Of a stretch of DNA of 64,000 bases, positions 49,658-57,927 are shown piece by piece. Position numbers and translations under genes: made by a program. Below the pieces are notes generated by a model. The model saw nothing but the letters and a program-made list of their open reading frames with translations. It did no database searches and was not told where the DNA came from. Each line of letters starts with the position of its first letter. Position 1 is the stretch's first letter. The stretch comes from an uncultured Ruegeria sp. (GTDB taxonomy: Bacteria; Pseudomonadota; Alphaproteobacteria; Rhodobacterales; Rhodobacteraceae). The DNA lies in NCBI RefSeq assembly GCF_947504215.1, contig NZ_CANNGO010000006.1, forward strand, positions 1-64,000, read 5' to 3'.

Positions 49658-50232
49658 AGGTATCGCACCGCTAAGAAGCCGCCAAACAGCAGAATAGTAA
49701 ACAACGTGAACATTAGGCCCAGACGTTTCTCGATAAAGTCCCGGATCGGTTCACCAAAGCCCCAAAGCAAACCGGCGACAAGAAAAAATCGCAAGGCCCG
49801 GGCCAGAATGGACGTGGCAATGAAAGTCCCCAACGGCATCCCCGTCCAGCCCGACATGATGGTGATAACCTTGTACGGAAAAGGGGTGATCCCAGCGGCA
49901 AGAACCGCCCAGAATCCAAAATCGTTGAAGCGGGTGTTAAACTCTTCCATCGCATGCGCTTTGCCCATGGATTCCAGAATAGGCTGGCCGATGCTGTCGT
50001 AGAAGAATGCCCCGATCGCATAACCCAGCATACCGCCCAAAACCGACGCGACCAAGGCGACCGACGCGATCAGCCAGGCCCGCGAAGGCCGCGCCAGGAT
50101 CATCGGAATCATCAACACATCAGGGGGAATCGGAAAGAAGGAACTTTCTACAAAGGCCACGATGGCCAGGGCCCACAGCGCGCGCGGGTGTTCCGCCAGC
50201 CGAATGGTCCAGTCGTACAACGATCGCAACAT
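49654..50232 (-). CDS. YqaA/DedA-family membrane protein
   Basis: This is a 192-residue inner-membrane protein of the SNARE-associated/DedA (YqaA) family. It has FVESSFFPIPPDVLMIPM, GGMLGYAIGAFFYD and TPFPYKVITIMSG. Some DedA proteins flip undecaprenyl phosphate or help envelope homeostasis; function here is inferred from the family. The ATG at 50232 was preferred over an earlier start. It is in an operon with dsbB. Confidence 0.9.
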   Translation of the reverse strand: MLRSLYDWTIRLAEHPRALWALAIVAFVESSFFPIPPDVLMIPMILARPSRAWLIASVALVASVLGGMLGYAIGAFFYDSIGQPILESMGKAHAMEEFNTRFNDFGFWAVLAAGITPFPYKVITIMSGWTGMPLGTFIATSILARALRFFLVAGLLWGFGEPIRDFIEKRLGLMFTLFTILLFGGFLAVRYL

Positions 50233-50377
50233 AAAGCACTCAAATCCAATTCTCAGACCGTGCAAGCCAAACCACGCACCTGCAGTACCGTCAACCGCCG
50301 TCGCGGAAACAATCAGAGTATTGGTTGTTTTTTGCCTCTGGACCTTCGTCGAGTTGAACGCTAATCCAGTGTCCGTG

Positions 50378-50463
50378 GCCCAAGTGGCGGAATGGTAGAC
50401 GCAGGGGATTCAAAATCCCCCGTCCTAACGGACGTGCCGGTTCGAGTCCGGCCTTGGGTACCA
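50378..50463 (+). tRNA. tRNA-Leu (CAA)
   Basis: This is a complete 86-nt class II tRNA with acceptor stem GCCCAAG/CTTGGGT, a long variable arm (CGTCCTAACGGACG), anticodon CAA in TTCAAAA and encoded CCA. It is followed by a terminator and an AT-rich gap, a common insertion context. Confidence 0.97.
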
Positions 50464-50469
50464 AAGTAA

Positions 50470-50506
50470 AAACAGAGGGTTAGGGGAACCTGCTCTCTGT
50501 TTTTTC
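50470..50506 (+). terminator. Terminator after tRNA-Leu
   Basis: An AAACAGAG/CTCTGTTT stem encloses a 17-base loop with GGTT/AACC pairing, followed by six T from 50500. It lies seven bases after the tRNA. Confidence 0.8.
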
Positions 50507-50995
50507 TTTACTGGCGGCTGGTTTGCTCACACTTCCACGTTCTGGTTTTGATGGATTTGCGAGCAAAAATAGGCAGATGCTGTTTGAAAACAGAGTTGAT
50601 GGAACTCAAAATCTTCCGACGGAAATATCGTGAGAGTTCGAGGCATCGCTTGCGCCAAATTATTCGCATTTCTTTCAAAATCAAACCTTAAGATAGGCGA
50701 GAATACGTCGTTCCTTGGAGATTGTATCCGGATGTGCGGCGCAGAATCGGCTTCTTACCAAGATGACACAAGGGCGACGTCTACGAGCTCTGGTACCATC
50801 GGCAAAAACACTCGACGAGTTTCTGGGAATCTTGTCTCACAAACTTGTTTCGAATTAATAAACAAAGTATCTCTGGATTGGTTTATGTTCATGTCGAGTG
50901 AATAAATTTGTGCCTTTGCAGACTGTCCTTGACTTCGAAGTCGCGTCTGTAAATCTGATAGTGTTATTTGTTTAATTTTTAGTAGGTGGGTTCCA
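50507..50995. other. 489-base AT-rich gap beside tRNA-Leu
   Basis: No gene is supported. The composition is clearly AT-richer than the neighbouring genes, with TTAATAAACAAAG and TTTGTTTAATTTTTAG stretches near the right end. A 91-codon frame at 50630-50905 has no recognised domain. No copy of the tRNA 3' end was found downstream to mark an integration. Confidence 0.5.
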
Positions 50996-52195
50996 TTGGT
51001 TGGGAAGCAAGAAATTACAGAATCATCGGATGAGTCTGACGCAATTGAGTTGACGATCCTGATGCCGTGCCTGAATGAGGCCGAAACGATCGAGGTCTGC
51101 GTTCGAAAAGCGCTCGATTACATCGCGCGTGATGGCATTCGGGGCGAGGTTTTGATCGCAGATAATGGCAGCACCGACGGTTCGATTGAGATTGCCGAAG
51201 GTCTTGGGGCCAGGGTCGTGAATGTCGAACAAAAAGGATATGGCGCGGCATTGGCCGGCGGTATCGAAGCAGCCCGCGGAACGTTTGTAATCATGGGTGA
51301 CGCTGATGATAGCTATGATTTCTCCAGGCTAGAGCTGTTTGTTCAGGAACTACGGGCCGGAAACGATCTGGTCATGGGAAACCGATTCCGTGGTGGTATA
51401 TCCGAGGGCGCGATGCCGTTTCTGCACCGCTATCTGGGCAATCCAGTTCTGAGTTTCATCGGTCGGCTGTTCTTCAACATCCGTATCGGCGACTTTCATT
51501 GTGGCATGCGCGGGTTCCGGCGACAGTCCATTCTGGACCTTCAATTGCATACGTCCGGCATGGAATTTGCGTCCGAGATGGTTGTCCGTTCCGCGATGAG
51601 CCGACTGAAAATTGCCGAAGTGCCGACAACTCTCAAGCCGGATGGCAGAAGCCGTCCGCCGCATTTGCGCACTTGGCGAGATGGCTGGCGGCACCTCAAA
51701 TTCTTGCTGATGCACAATCCCAGATGGCTTTTTGTGTATCCGGGATTGTTCTTCACATTGGTTGGCGGCATCACTGCCCTCGTTCTTATGTTCGGACCGG
51801 TACGCGTTGCCGGATCTGTTGAGCTCGGGACGAATACTTTCCTGGCCTCTTGCCTGATCACAATCGTCGGGACCCAGTTGCTGACGTTTGGTGCCCTAGC
51901 GCGCATGATTGCGACGACGAGCGGTCTGTTGCCTGTTGGAGAGCCCAGCAAAATCCTAAAAAACTGGGCGACCACAGACACTATTGCGCTCTTTGCGTTT
52001 TGGCTGCTGTTGTTTGGTCTTCTTTTGTTTGGGATCGCATTTGGGCAATGGGCGCGACTTGGCTTCGGCGACCTTTCCAACCCGTTGACGACACGTTTGA
52101 CTGTCGCTGGGTTCAGTCTGATGGCAATATCGGTCCAGTCCGCATTTGCGGCGTTCCTGTTCGGAATTATCGAGATTCCAACACGGGAAAAGTAA
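50996..52195 (+). CDS. Membrane glycosyltransferase, GT2 family
   Basis: This is a 399-residue enzyme with a GT2 catalytic domain (about 18-235) and four C-terminal membrane segments. It has LMPCLNEAETIEVC, ADNGSTDGS, the metal-binding DADD at 102-105, and GNRF; HCGMRGFRR marks the acceptor region. The arrangement matches dolichyl-phosphate or undecaprenyl-phosphate sugar synthases. The frame starts at a TTG with an AGGTGGG site; the first ATG is at residue 23. It lies alone between an AT-rich gap and the TRAP cluster and may be acquired. Confidence 0.88.
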   Translation: MVGKQEITESSDESDAIELTILMPCLNEAETIEVCVRKALDYIARDGIRGEVLIADNGSTDGSIEIAEGLGARVVNVEQKGYGAALAGGIEAARGTFVIMGDADDSYDFSRLELFVQELRAGNDLVMGNRFRGGISEGAMPFLHRYLGNPVLSFIGRLFFNIRIGDFHCGMRGFRRQSILDLQLHTSGMEFASEMVVRSAMSRLKIAEVPTTLKPDGRSRPPHLRTWRDGWRHLKFLLMHNPRWLFVYPGLFFTLVGGITALVLMFGPVRVAGSVELGTNTFLASCLITIVGTQLLTFGALARMIATTSGLLPVGEPSKILKNWATTDTIALFAFWLLLFGLLLFGIAFGQWARLGFGDLSNPLTTRLTVAGFSLMAISVQSAFAAFLFGIIEIPTREK

Positions 52196-52660
52196 GCAAA
52201 GTATCGATGCCGGGCTCATCGAAGGTTAGAGCTCAAACGTAAACTGCGTTTCAAAACAAATGTTTCGGTTCGGCTATTTTTTCGCCGGATCGGGCATCCT
52301 TGGTCCTCGGTCGGATGTTGTTCCCGTTTGAGATGGATCTCGCGGTGTGCAACGCCGTGAAGTTTGAACAATGACGCTTTTGCTGCATTTGCTCGTGAGG
52401 GGTCAGACATGAAGCGCTTGTGCCCGTTAACGGGGAAACTTTTGAAAACTTCCTCAGATGTGCCGCTTTGAGCGGATGAGTGGTGCACTGGCCTTGACAA
52501 TTGATGTGTCTGAATGAAACCTCGAAATTGTTGGGAGATATTGGAAAATTCACTGAGGTGCAGCCGTTGCATGACGGGCTGATCTGGCTTATCGGCGCGT
52601 TCCCCGACTAAGGGGCTTTAGCCTTTTCCCCACCAACAAAATAAAAATGGGAGTTCTTAA
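52196..52660. other. 465-base gap upstream of TAXI-TRAP genes
   Basis: It contains a possible TTGACA at 52494-52499 but a poor -10 17 bases later, and a 20-codon frame at 52409 with a GAGGGG site (MKRLCPLTGKLL then a short tail). Neither is convincing. The gap has no larger gene. Confidence 0.45.
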
Positions 52661-53629
52661 ATGAAAAACAGCAGCAAGCTTAGCCTCGGCGCATTCGTCA
52701 CCGCGGCCATGATGGCTCCGGCGGCTTATGCCGAAGAGTTCATCACCATCGGCACCGGCGGTGTGACCGGCGTTTATTACCCGACCGGTGGCGCGATTTG
52801 CCGTCTGGTTAACAAGGGGCGCAAGGAACATGGCGTACGCTGTTCGGTCGAATCGACCGGCGGTTCCGTCTATAACATCAACACCATTCGCGAAGGCGAA
52901 CTGGAGTTTGGTGTGGCGCAGTCTGACTGGCAGTACCACGCTTACAACGGCAGCTCGAAATTCGAAGAGGCTGGTCCCTTCGAAAACCTGCGTGCTGTCT
53001 TCTCGGTTCACCCTGAGCCGTTTACGGTCGTTGCCCGCGCCGATTCCGGCATCACCAATTTCGAGGACATGAAAGGTAAACGCGTCAATATCGGTAACCC
53101 CGGTTCAGGTCAGCGCGGCACTATGGAAGTTCTGCTGGGCGAAATGGGCTGGACCACTGGCGATTTCGAACTGGCGACCGAGCTGAAGGCGGCCGAACAG
53201 TCCGCAGCTCTGTGCGACAACCAGATTGATGCGATGGTTTATACCGTTGGTCACCCGTCCGGATCGATCCAGGAAGCCACTACGGCGTGTGACTCGGTTC
53301 TGGTGAACGTCAGCGGTGATGCGGTTAGCAAACTGGTCGACGACAATTCGTTCTACCGGACCGCAACCATTCCTGGCGGCATGTATCGCGGTTCTGACGG
53401 CGATACCCAAACCTTTGGTGTGGGCGCAACCTTCGTGACGTCGGCAGACGTGTCGGATGATGCGGTTTACGCTGTGGTCAGCTCGGTCTTCGAAAACTTC
53501 GATGACTTCAAAAAGCTGCACCCTGCGTTTGCCAACCTCAAGCCCGAAGAAATGATCGCGGACGGCCTGTCGGCTCCGCTGCATCCGGGCGCCGAGAAGT
53601 ACTACAAAGAAAAAGGCTGGATCCAGTAA
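52661..53629 (+). CDS. TAXI-family TRAP transporter substrate-binding protein
   Basis: This 322-residue periplasmic protein binds the solute for a TRAP transporter. A signal peptide (cut after AYA, about residue 24) precedes the TAXI (TRAP-associated extracytoplasmic immunogenic) fold, with [34 protein letters not shown] and [13 protein letters not shown]. The ligand is unknown; TAXI proteins mostly bind carboxylates such as glutamate or 2-oxoglutarate. A GGGAG site precedes the ATG. The fused permease follows 99 bases later, behind a stable hairpin. Confidence 0.95.
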   Translation: MKNSSKLSLGAFVTAAMMAPAAYAEEFITIGTGGVTGVYYPTGGAICRLVNKGRKEHGVRCSVESTGGSVYNINTIREGELEFGVAQSDWQYHAYNGSSKFEEAGPFENLRAVFSVHPEPFTVVARADSGITNFEDMKGKRVNIGNPGSGQRGTMEVLLGEMGWTTGDFELATELKAAEQSAALCDNQIDAMVYTVGHPSGSIQEATTACDSVLVNVSGDAVSKLVDDNSFYRTATIPGGMYRGSDGDTQTFGVGATFVTSADVSDDAVYAVVSSVFENFDDFKKLHPAFANLKPEEMIADGLSAPLHPGAEKYYKEKGWIQ

Positions 53630-53642
53630 TTCAGACCTGACA

Positions 53643-53664
53643 CAGGGCGCCTGCGGGCGCCCTG
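53643..53664 (+). promoter_or_regulatory. Intercistronic hairpin between TAXI and TRAP genes
   Basis: A perfect 9-bp GC stem (CAGGGCGCC/GGCGCCCTG) with a TGCG loop and no T run follows the receptor stop by 13 bases. It is likely an RNA-stabilizing or attenuating element that lets the receptor be made in excess of the permease. Confidence 0.55.
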
Positions 53665-53728
53665 CACCAAACCCGTATCAAACGGGTAAGTTAGAAGGCC
53701 GAAAAAGGCCGCGACGGGGAGACATGTC

Positions 53729-56338
53729 ATGAGTTCCGATTCTCAATCCAATCGTCCGCTATCAGAAGAAGAGCTACAGGAGCTTGTAGCCTCGTCTGAT
53801 GCGGGCGGACGCAATCCAGTCGGCAATGTCGGGATCTTCCTGGCCATTGTAGCGGCGATTTGGTCCATTTTTCAGGTCGTTCTGGCCTCTCCGCTGGCGA
53901 ATTATGTATTGCCCGGCAGTGTTGTGAACAACGCGCGGCAGTTTCATTTGGCCTTTGCGATGTTTCTGGCCTTTGCCGCCTATCCGGCGCTGAAGTCCAG
54001 CCCGCGCGACTACATACCCATCCAGGATTGGATCATGGGTGTGTTGGGCGCGTTTGTCGCGCTGTATGGCTATTTCTTCTACAACAAAATCGTTGATGCT
54101 GGCGGGCTTGCAGACGATACCGACAAGTGGATCGCATTGGGCGGGTTGATCTTGTTGTTCGAGGCCGCGCGTCGCGCGCTTGGCCCAGCAATGGCGATCA
54201 TTGCAACGATCTTCCTGGTTTATGTTTTCTTCGGCGCGTCCGATTGGGTCCCAGAGGTCATCCGTTGGAAAGGCGCTAGCCTGAAAAAAGCCATGAGCCA
54301 CATGTGGATCACGTCTGAAGGCGTGTTCGGGATTGCGTTGGGTGTTTCAACGAAATTCGTGTTCCTCTTTGTTCTGTTTGGAGCCTTGCTGGATAAGGCC
54401 GGGGCAGGGAACTACTTCATCAAGATGGCATTTGGCGCGCTGGGTCACCTGCGCGGCGGCCCCGCCAAGGCGGCTGTCGTGGGCTCTGCTGCAACCGGCC
54501 TGATCTCTGGTTCGTCCATCGCCAACGTTGTGACCACTGGCACATTCACCATCCCATTGATGAAACGCGTTGGTTTCAGCAGCGAACAAGCGGGTTCGGT
54601 CGAGGTCGCCTCGTCAGTGAACGGTCAGATCATGCCTCCGGTTATGGGGGCTGCGGCCTTTCTGATGGTGGAATATGTCGGCATTTCCTATGTCGAGGTG
54701 ATCACCCACGCCTTCCTGCCCGCAGCGATTTCTTACATCGCTTTGGTCTACATCGTGCACCTTGAGGCGGTGAAGCGGAACATGCCCACCTTGGGCGACC
54801 GCGATGTGAAGCTTGCGCGTACCGTCGTCGGGATGCTGTCTTTCTTCCTGGTCTTCGCTGGGCTGTGCTATGGTTCGCAATTCCCGGTCGAAGCTGTCAC
54901 CAACTGGGTGCCGTCTTCGGCAGGATTGGTCCTTAGCCTGATCGTCTGTGGTATCTACGTTGCTTTGCTTTATCTGGCCGCTCAGGTGCCGGATCTAGAG
55001 CCGGATGATCCGAATGCAAAAGAAGTAACCTTGCCCGTCATCGCGGACATCTACAAAGCCGGTTTGCACTACCTGCTGCCGATCATTGTATTGGTCTACT
55101 TCTTGATGATCGAACAGAAGTCGCCGGGTTTGTCGGCCTTCTGGGCGACTACTTTGCTGTTCGTGATCCTGTTAACGCAGAAGCCCCTGAAGGCGATTTT
55201 CCGCGGTCAAAGCAACATGTATGACACGTTTATCGACGGTGTTGCTGACCTGTGGCAGGGCCTGATCGACGGCGCACGTAACATGATCGGTATCGCGTTG
55301 GCCACGGCCACGGCGGGTGTGATCGTAGGCACCGTGACACTGACAGGTGTCGGGCAGGTCATGGCTGATCTGGTCGAGTTCCTGTCGGGCGGCAACCTGA
55401 TCCTGATGCTGGTGATGGTTGGTATCCTGAGCCTGATCCTGGGCATGGGACTGCCGACTACTGCGAACTACATCGTTGTCAGCTCTCTGATGGCCGGTGT
55501 GGTTGTCGAACTTGGGGCGCAAAGCGGCCTGATTGTGCCCCTGATCGCGGTCCACCTGTTCGTCTTCTATTTCGGCATTATGGCCGACGTGACGCCGCCG
55601 GTGGGTTTGGCGAGTTTCGCGGCCGCCGCCGTCTCGGGTGGGGATGCGATCAAAACCGGGTTCATCGCGTTCTTCTATTCGCTTCGCACTGTGGCGCTGC
55701 CGTTTGTGTTTATCTTCAACACGGACCTGTTGTTGATCGACGTCACGTGGGTGGAAGGCATAACGGTCGCCGTTTTTGCGACAATAGCGATCCTTGTCTT
55801 TACGGCGGGAACAATGGGGTACTTCCTTACCCATAGCCGCATCTATGAAAGCATTGCCCTGATCTTTGTAGCGTTTGCGCTGTTCAGGCCAGACTACTTC
55901 ATGGACCGAATTTCGCCACCGTTTACAACTGTTGAACCGGCTGCGTTTGAGGAAACCATAGGTGAAACACCGCCCGGGACCGAGGTCCGGCTGGTGGTCC
56001 AAGGCCCGGATTTCGACACGCTGGAAATGGTCGATACAACCGTTGTTGTCACTGTTGGTAACGAGGACGGTGGTTCTGCCCGGGTCGAAGCGATGGGTCT
56101 GCTGCTGGTCCCCGAAGATGGGTTGGTCAAGTTGGAAGAACCTTTGTTCGGTACACCTGTGGCCGATAATCTGGGGAACTTTGATTATTACGGTGATGAA
56201 GCGGTGCGCCTGACCTCGGTCAGCTTGCCGTCCAGCCAATCCCCGAAACAGCTGATCTATATCCCGGCGATGCTACTGTTGGGACTGATCGCCTTCCTGC
56301 AACGCGGCCGTGCCGCCAGACAAGAGGTGCCAGCATGA
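53729..56338 (+). CDS. Fused TRAP transporter permease (DctQ-DctM, DUF3394)
   Basis: This 869-residue inner-membrane protein combines the small 4-TM and the large 12-TM TRAP subunits in one chain, as usual for TAXI systems. After a polar start, the first segments are at about 30-150; the DctM-like part follows, with ATGLISGSSIANVVTTGT and MGLPTTANYIVVSSL. Residues from about 720 hold a soluble stretch of the DUF3394 type. Energy comes from a cation gradient. The UspA gene overlaps by four bases. Confidence 0.95.
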   Translation: MSSDSQSNRPLSEEELQELVASSDAGGRNPVGNVGIFLAIVAAIWSIFQVVLASPLANYVLPGSVVNNARQFHLAFAMFLAFAAYPALKSSPRDYIPIQDWIMGVLGAFVALYGYFFYNKIVDAGGLADDTDKWIALGGLILLFEAARRALGPAMAIIATIFLVYVFFGASDWVPEVIRWKGASLKKAMSHMWITSEGVFGIALGVSTKFVFLFVLFGALLDKAGAGNYFIKMAFGALGHLRGGPAKAAVVGSAATGLISGSSIANVVTTGTFTIPLMKRVGFSSEQAGSVEVASSVNGQIMPPVMGAAAFLMVEYVGISYVEVITHAFLPAAISYIALVYIVHLEAVKRNMPTLGDRDVKLARTVVGMLSFFLVFAGLCYGSQFPVEAVTNWVPSSAGLVLSLIVCGIYVALLYLAAQVPDLEPDDPNAKEVTLPVIADIYKAGLHYLLPIIVLVYFLMIEQKSPGLSAFWATTLLFVILLTQKPLKAIFRGQSNMYDTFIDGVADLWQGLIDGARNMIGIALATATAGVIVGTVTLTGVGQVMADLVEFLSGGNLILMLVMVGILSLILGMGLPTTANYIVVSSLMAGVVVELGAQSGLIVPLIAVHLFVFYFGIMADVTPPVGLASFAAAAVSGGDAIKTGFIAFFYSLRTVALPFVFIFNTDLLLIDVTWVEGITVAVFATIAILVFTAGTMGYFLTHSRIYESIALIFVAFALFRPDYFMDRISPPFTTVEPAAFEETIGETPPGTEVRLVVQGPDFDTLEMVDTTVVVTVGNEDGGSARVEAMGLLLVPEDGLVKLEEPLFGTPVADNLGNFDYYGDEAVRLTSVSLPSSQSPKQLIYIPAMLLLGLIAFLQRGRAARQEVPA

Positions 56339-56766
56339 CAAGTTCTGTTTTATGCGCCATCGACATCAGCAACGGAGATTTGGATGCGCCTGTGCTGAAA
56401 AGAGCGGCCGCGTTAGCGGACCTTGACGGCGCGCAGCTAGATGTCGTCACCGTTCTTCCCGATTTTGGAGAAAGCTGGGTTTCTGGCTTTTTTCAGCCTG
56501 ATTTTCACGACAAAGCTCTCGAAGAAGCGCAGAACAACCTGACTAAGATGTGTACAGCCACTCTGGGTGCGGATCGCAATGAAAAGATACGGCATGTGGT
56601 GGCCACGGGCACGGCGTATCAAGAGATCCTGAAAACGGCCGAAAGTGCGGGTTCGGACCTGATCGTGATTGGCGCACACAAACCAGATCTAAAGGATTAT
56701 TTGCTGGGACCGAACGCGGCACGGGTTGTGCGGCATTCGACTGTTTCGGTTTACGTTGTCCGTTAG
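56335..56766 (+). CDS. Universal stress protein (UspA family)
   Basis: This is a 143-residue UspA-fold protein. It begins SSVLCAIDISNGD and ends with LIVIGAHKPDL and the GPNAARVVRHSTVSVYVVR region, which matches the ATP-binding G-x2-G-x9-G(S/T) loop only loosely. The gene overlaps the TRAP permease stop (ATGA). A UspA protein (TeaD) regulates a TRAP transporter in Halomonas, so a modulating role is likely but inferred. A terminator follows. Confidence 0.9.
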   Translation: MTSSVLCAIDISNGDLDAPVLKRAAALADLDGAQLDVVTVLPDFGESWVSGFFQPDFHDKALEEAQNNLTKMCTATLGADRNEKIRHVVATGTAYQEILKTAESAGSDLIVIGAHKPDLKDYLLGPNAARVVRHSTVSVYVVR

Positions 56767-56798
56767 GGACAATCCTCCCAAGTAAAGTTCTTACTGAT

Positions 56799-56830
56799 AT
56801 GCGAAGCTCCTTTGGGCTTTGCATTTTTTT
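56799..56830 (+). terminator. Terminator of the TRAP operon
   Basis: An 11-bp stem (ATGCGAAGCTC/GGGCTTTGCAT, with G-T pairs) and CTTT loop is followed by seven T. It is 32 bases after uspA. Confidence 0.85.
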
Positions 56831-56886
56831 CTTCTGTACAAAAAAATCAGACGCGCCCGATTGGCACAACAGACGGCGACGCTTGG

Positions 56887-57927
56887 TCAGTAGCCCGTCA
56901 TCTCCAGATACCCGCGCCCCTCATGGGTGCCTGTGACGGTCACAGGCCCTTCCCAATATTCAAATCGGGTGGCCATCCAGGCATCTGGCACAAGCGCGGA
57001 CACTTCAACATCGACACCGCGATCTGGCAGAGTCACGCGCCATGCCACCGGAACGTCGCGGCCCGCAACATGTGCTGTTTCCAGTGGTGTGAAACTGGTG
57101 GACCCATCCGACAAAGCCATAGAGGACCCATCTGCGCTGATCCAGGTTGCTGAGGTGAAATCACCCCGGTCTCCGCGCAGACGAAATGCCATCAGCTTGT
57201 CCCCATCATCGAAGCTGAGCGAGAACCAATCCCACCCGCTCTGATCCTCGGCCAGGGGTTGTGAGGACCATTCCCGGTCCAACCAACCATTTCCGCTGAC
57301 CGCCATGTCCCCCTCGGGCAGATGCAGCACGCCTTCGACATTGTACGATGGTTGTGAATAGTAGTGACTGGCTTGCCCATCGGATGACTTTACCGAATAG
57401 CCATTTTCCCCGTGAAACACCAATGGACCCTGGGCTTTCAGCGACAAATCATACCCAAAGTCTTTACCGCTCGCAGTGAGTGTCAGGGTATCAAAGTCGG
57501 GCCCGCTCATTTGCCACTCATCAATCCATGCTGCAAAAGGCTCTGCTGTTGCACCGGCCTGCCCAATGCCGCCACGCGACAAACGTTCTGCAAAGTAGTG
57601 GGTTTCAGGGGTGGTGACCGCGGCATGACCCATCCAGATTTGCGGGCTTTGCCAGCCTTCTGTTTCGAACGGCTTCAGGGCTGATCGGAACAGCGTCCAC
57701 TGAATGCCATAGTCGCGGCCATCGTCGGCTGTCAGGTTTGCGGTCAGATACCACCATTCGATTCGAAACGCGGGATGTGGTCCATGGTCCTTGGGAAACT
57801 CGAACTGATAGCCGCGCTGGGGGATTTCGAACCCATCGGCTGACCCGCCCAGGCCAGCATAACCCTGCGCCCAGCTGGATACCGGCAGCATGCACATGAT
57901 GGCTATCAGTAAGGCTCTAACGTTCAC
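56887..57927 (-). CDS. Secreted lipocalin-like protein (CrtC/AttH family)
   Basis: This is a 346-residue protein with a signal peptide (cut after SWA, near residue 20) and two lipocalin-like halves of the carotenoid 1,2-hydratase/AttH family. It has QFEFPKDHGPHPAFRIEWWYLTANL in the first half (the WWY motif), SHYYSQPSYNVEG, and DREWSSQPL in the second. It is not next to carotenoid genes but is encoded with the FtsX and ABC genes, as AttH is with attEFG. The GTG at 57927 with a GAGGG site was chosen; it overlaps the permease stop. Confidence 0.85.
   Translation of the reverse strand: MNVRALLIAIMCMLPVSSWAQGYAGLGGSADGFEIPQRGYQFEFPKDHGPHPAFRIEWWYLTANLTADDGRDYGIQWTLFRSALKPFETEGWQSPQIWMGHAAVTTPETHYFAERLSRGGIGQAGATAEPFAAWIDEWQMSGPDFDTLTLTASGKDFGYDLSLKAQGPLVFHGENGYSVKSSDGQASHYYSQPSYNVEGVLHLPEGDMAVSGNGWLDREWSSQPLAEDQSGWDWFSLSFDDGDKLMAFRLRGDRGDFTSATWISADGSSMALSDGSTSFTPLETAHVAGRDVPVAWRVTLPDRGVDVEVSALVPDAWMATRFEYWEGPVTVTGTHEGRGYLEMTGY

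Noticed and set aside
50378..50463. Prophage or integrase at tRNA-Leu
   Set aside because: No integrase, phage genes or tRNA-end direct repeat were seen in the following kilobases.
55172..56239. Minus-strand frame of 355 codons inside the TRAP permease
   Set aside because: It reads as highly charged Arg/His/Asp/Gln sequence, typical of the antisense of a membrane protein gene.
56887..57927. True carotenoid 1,2-hydratase
   Set aside because: No carotenoid genes are near and it is coupled to an ABC exporter, which favours an AttH-like role.
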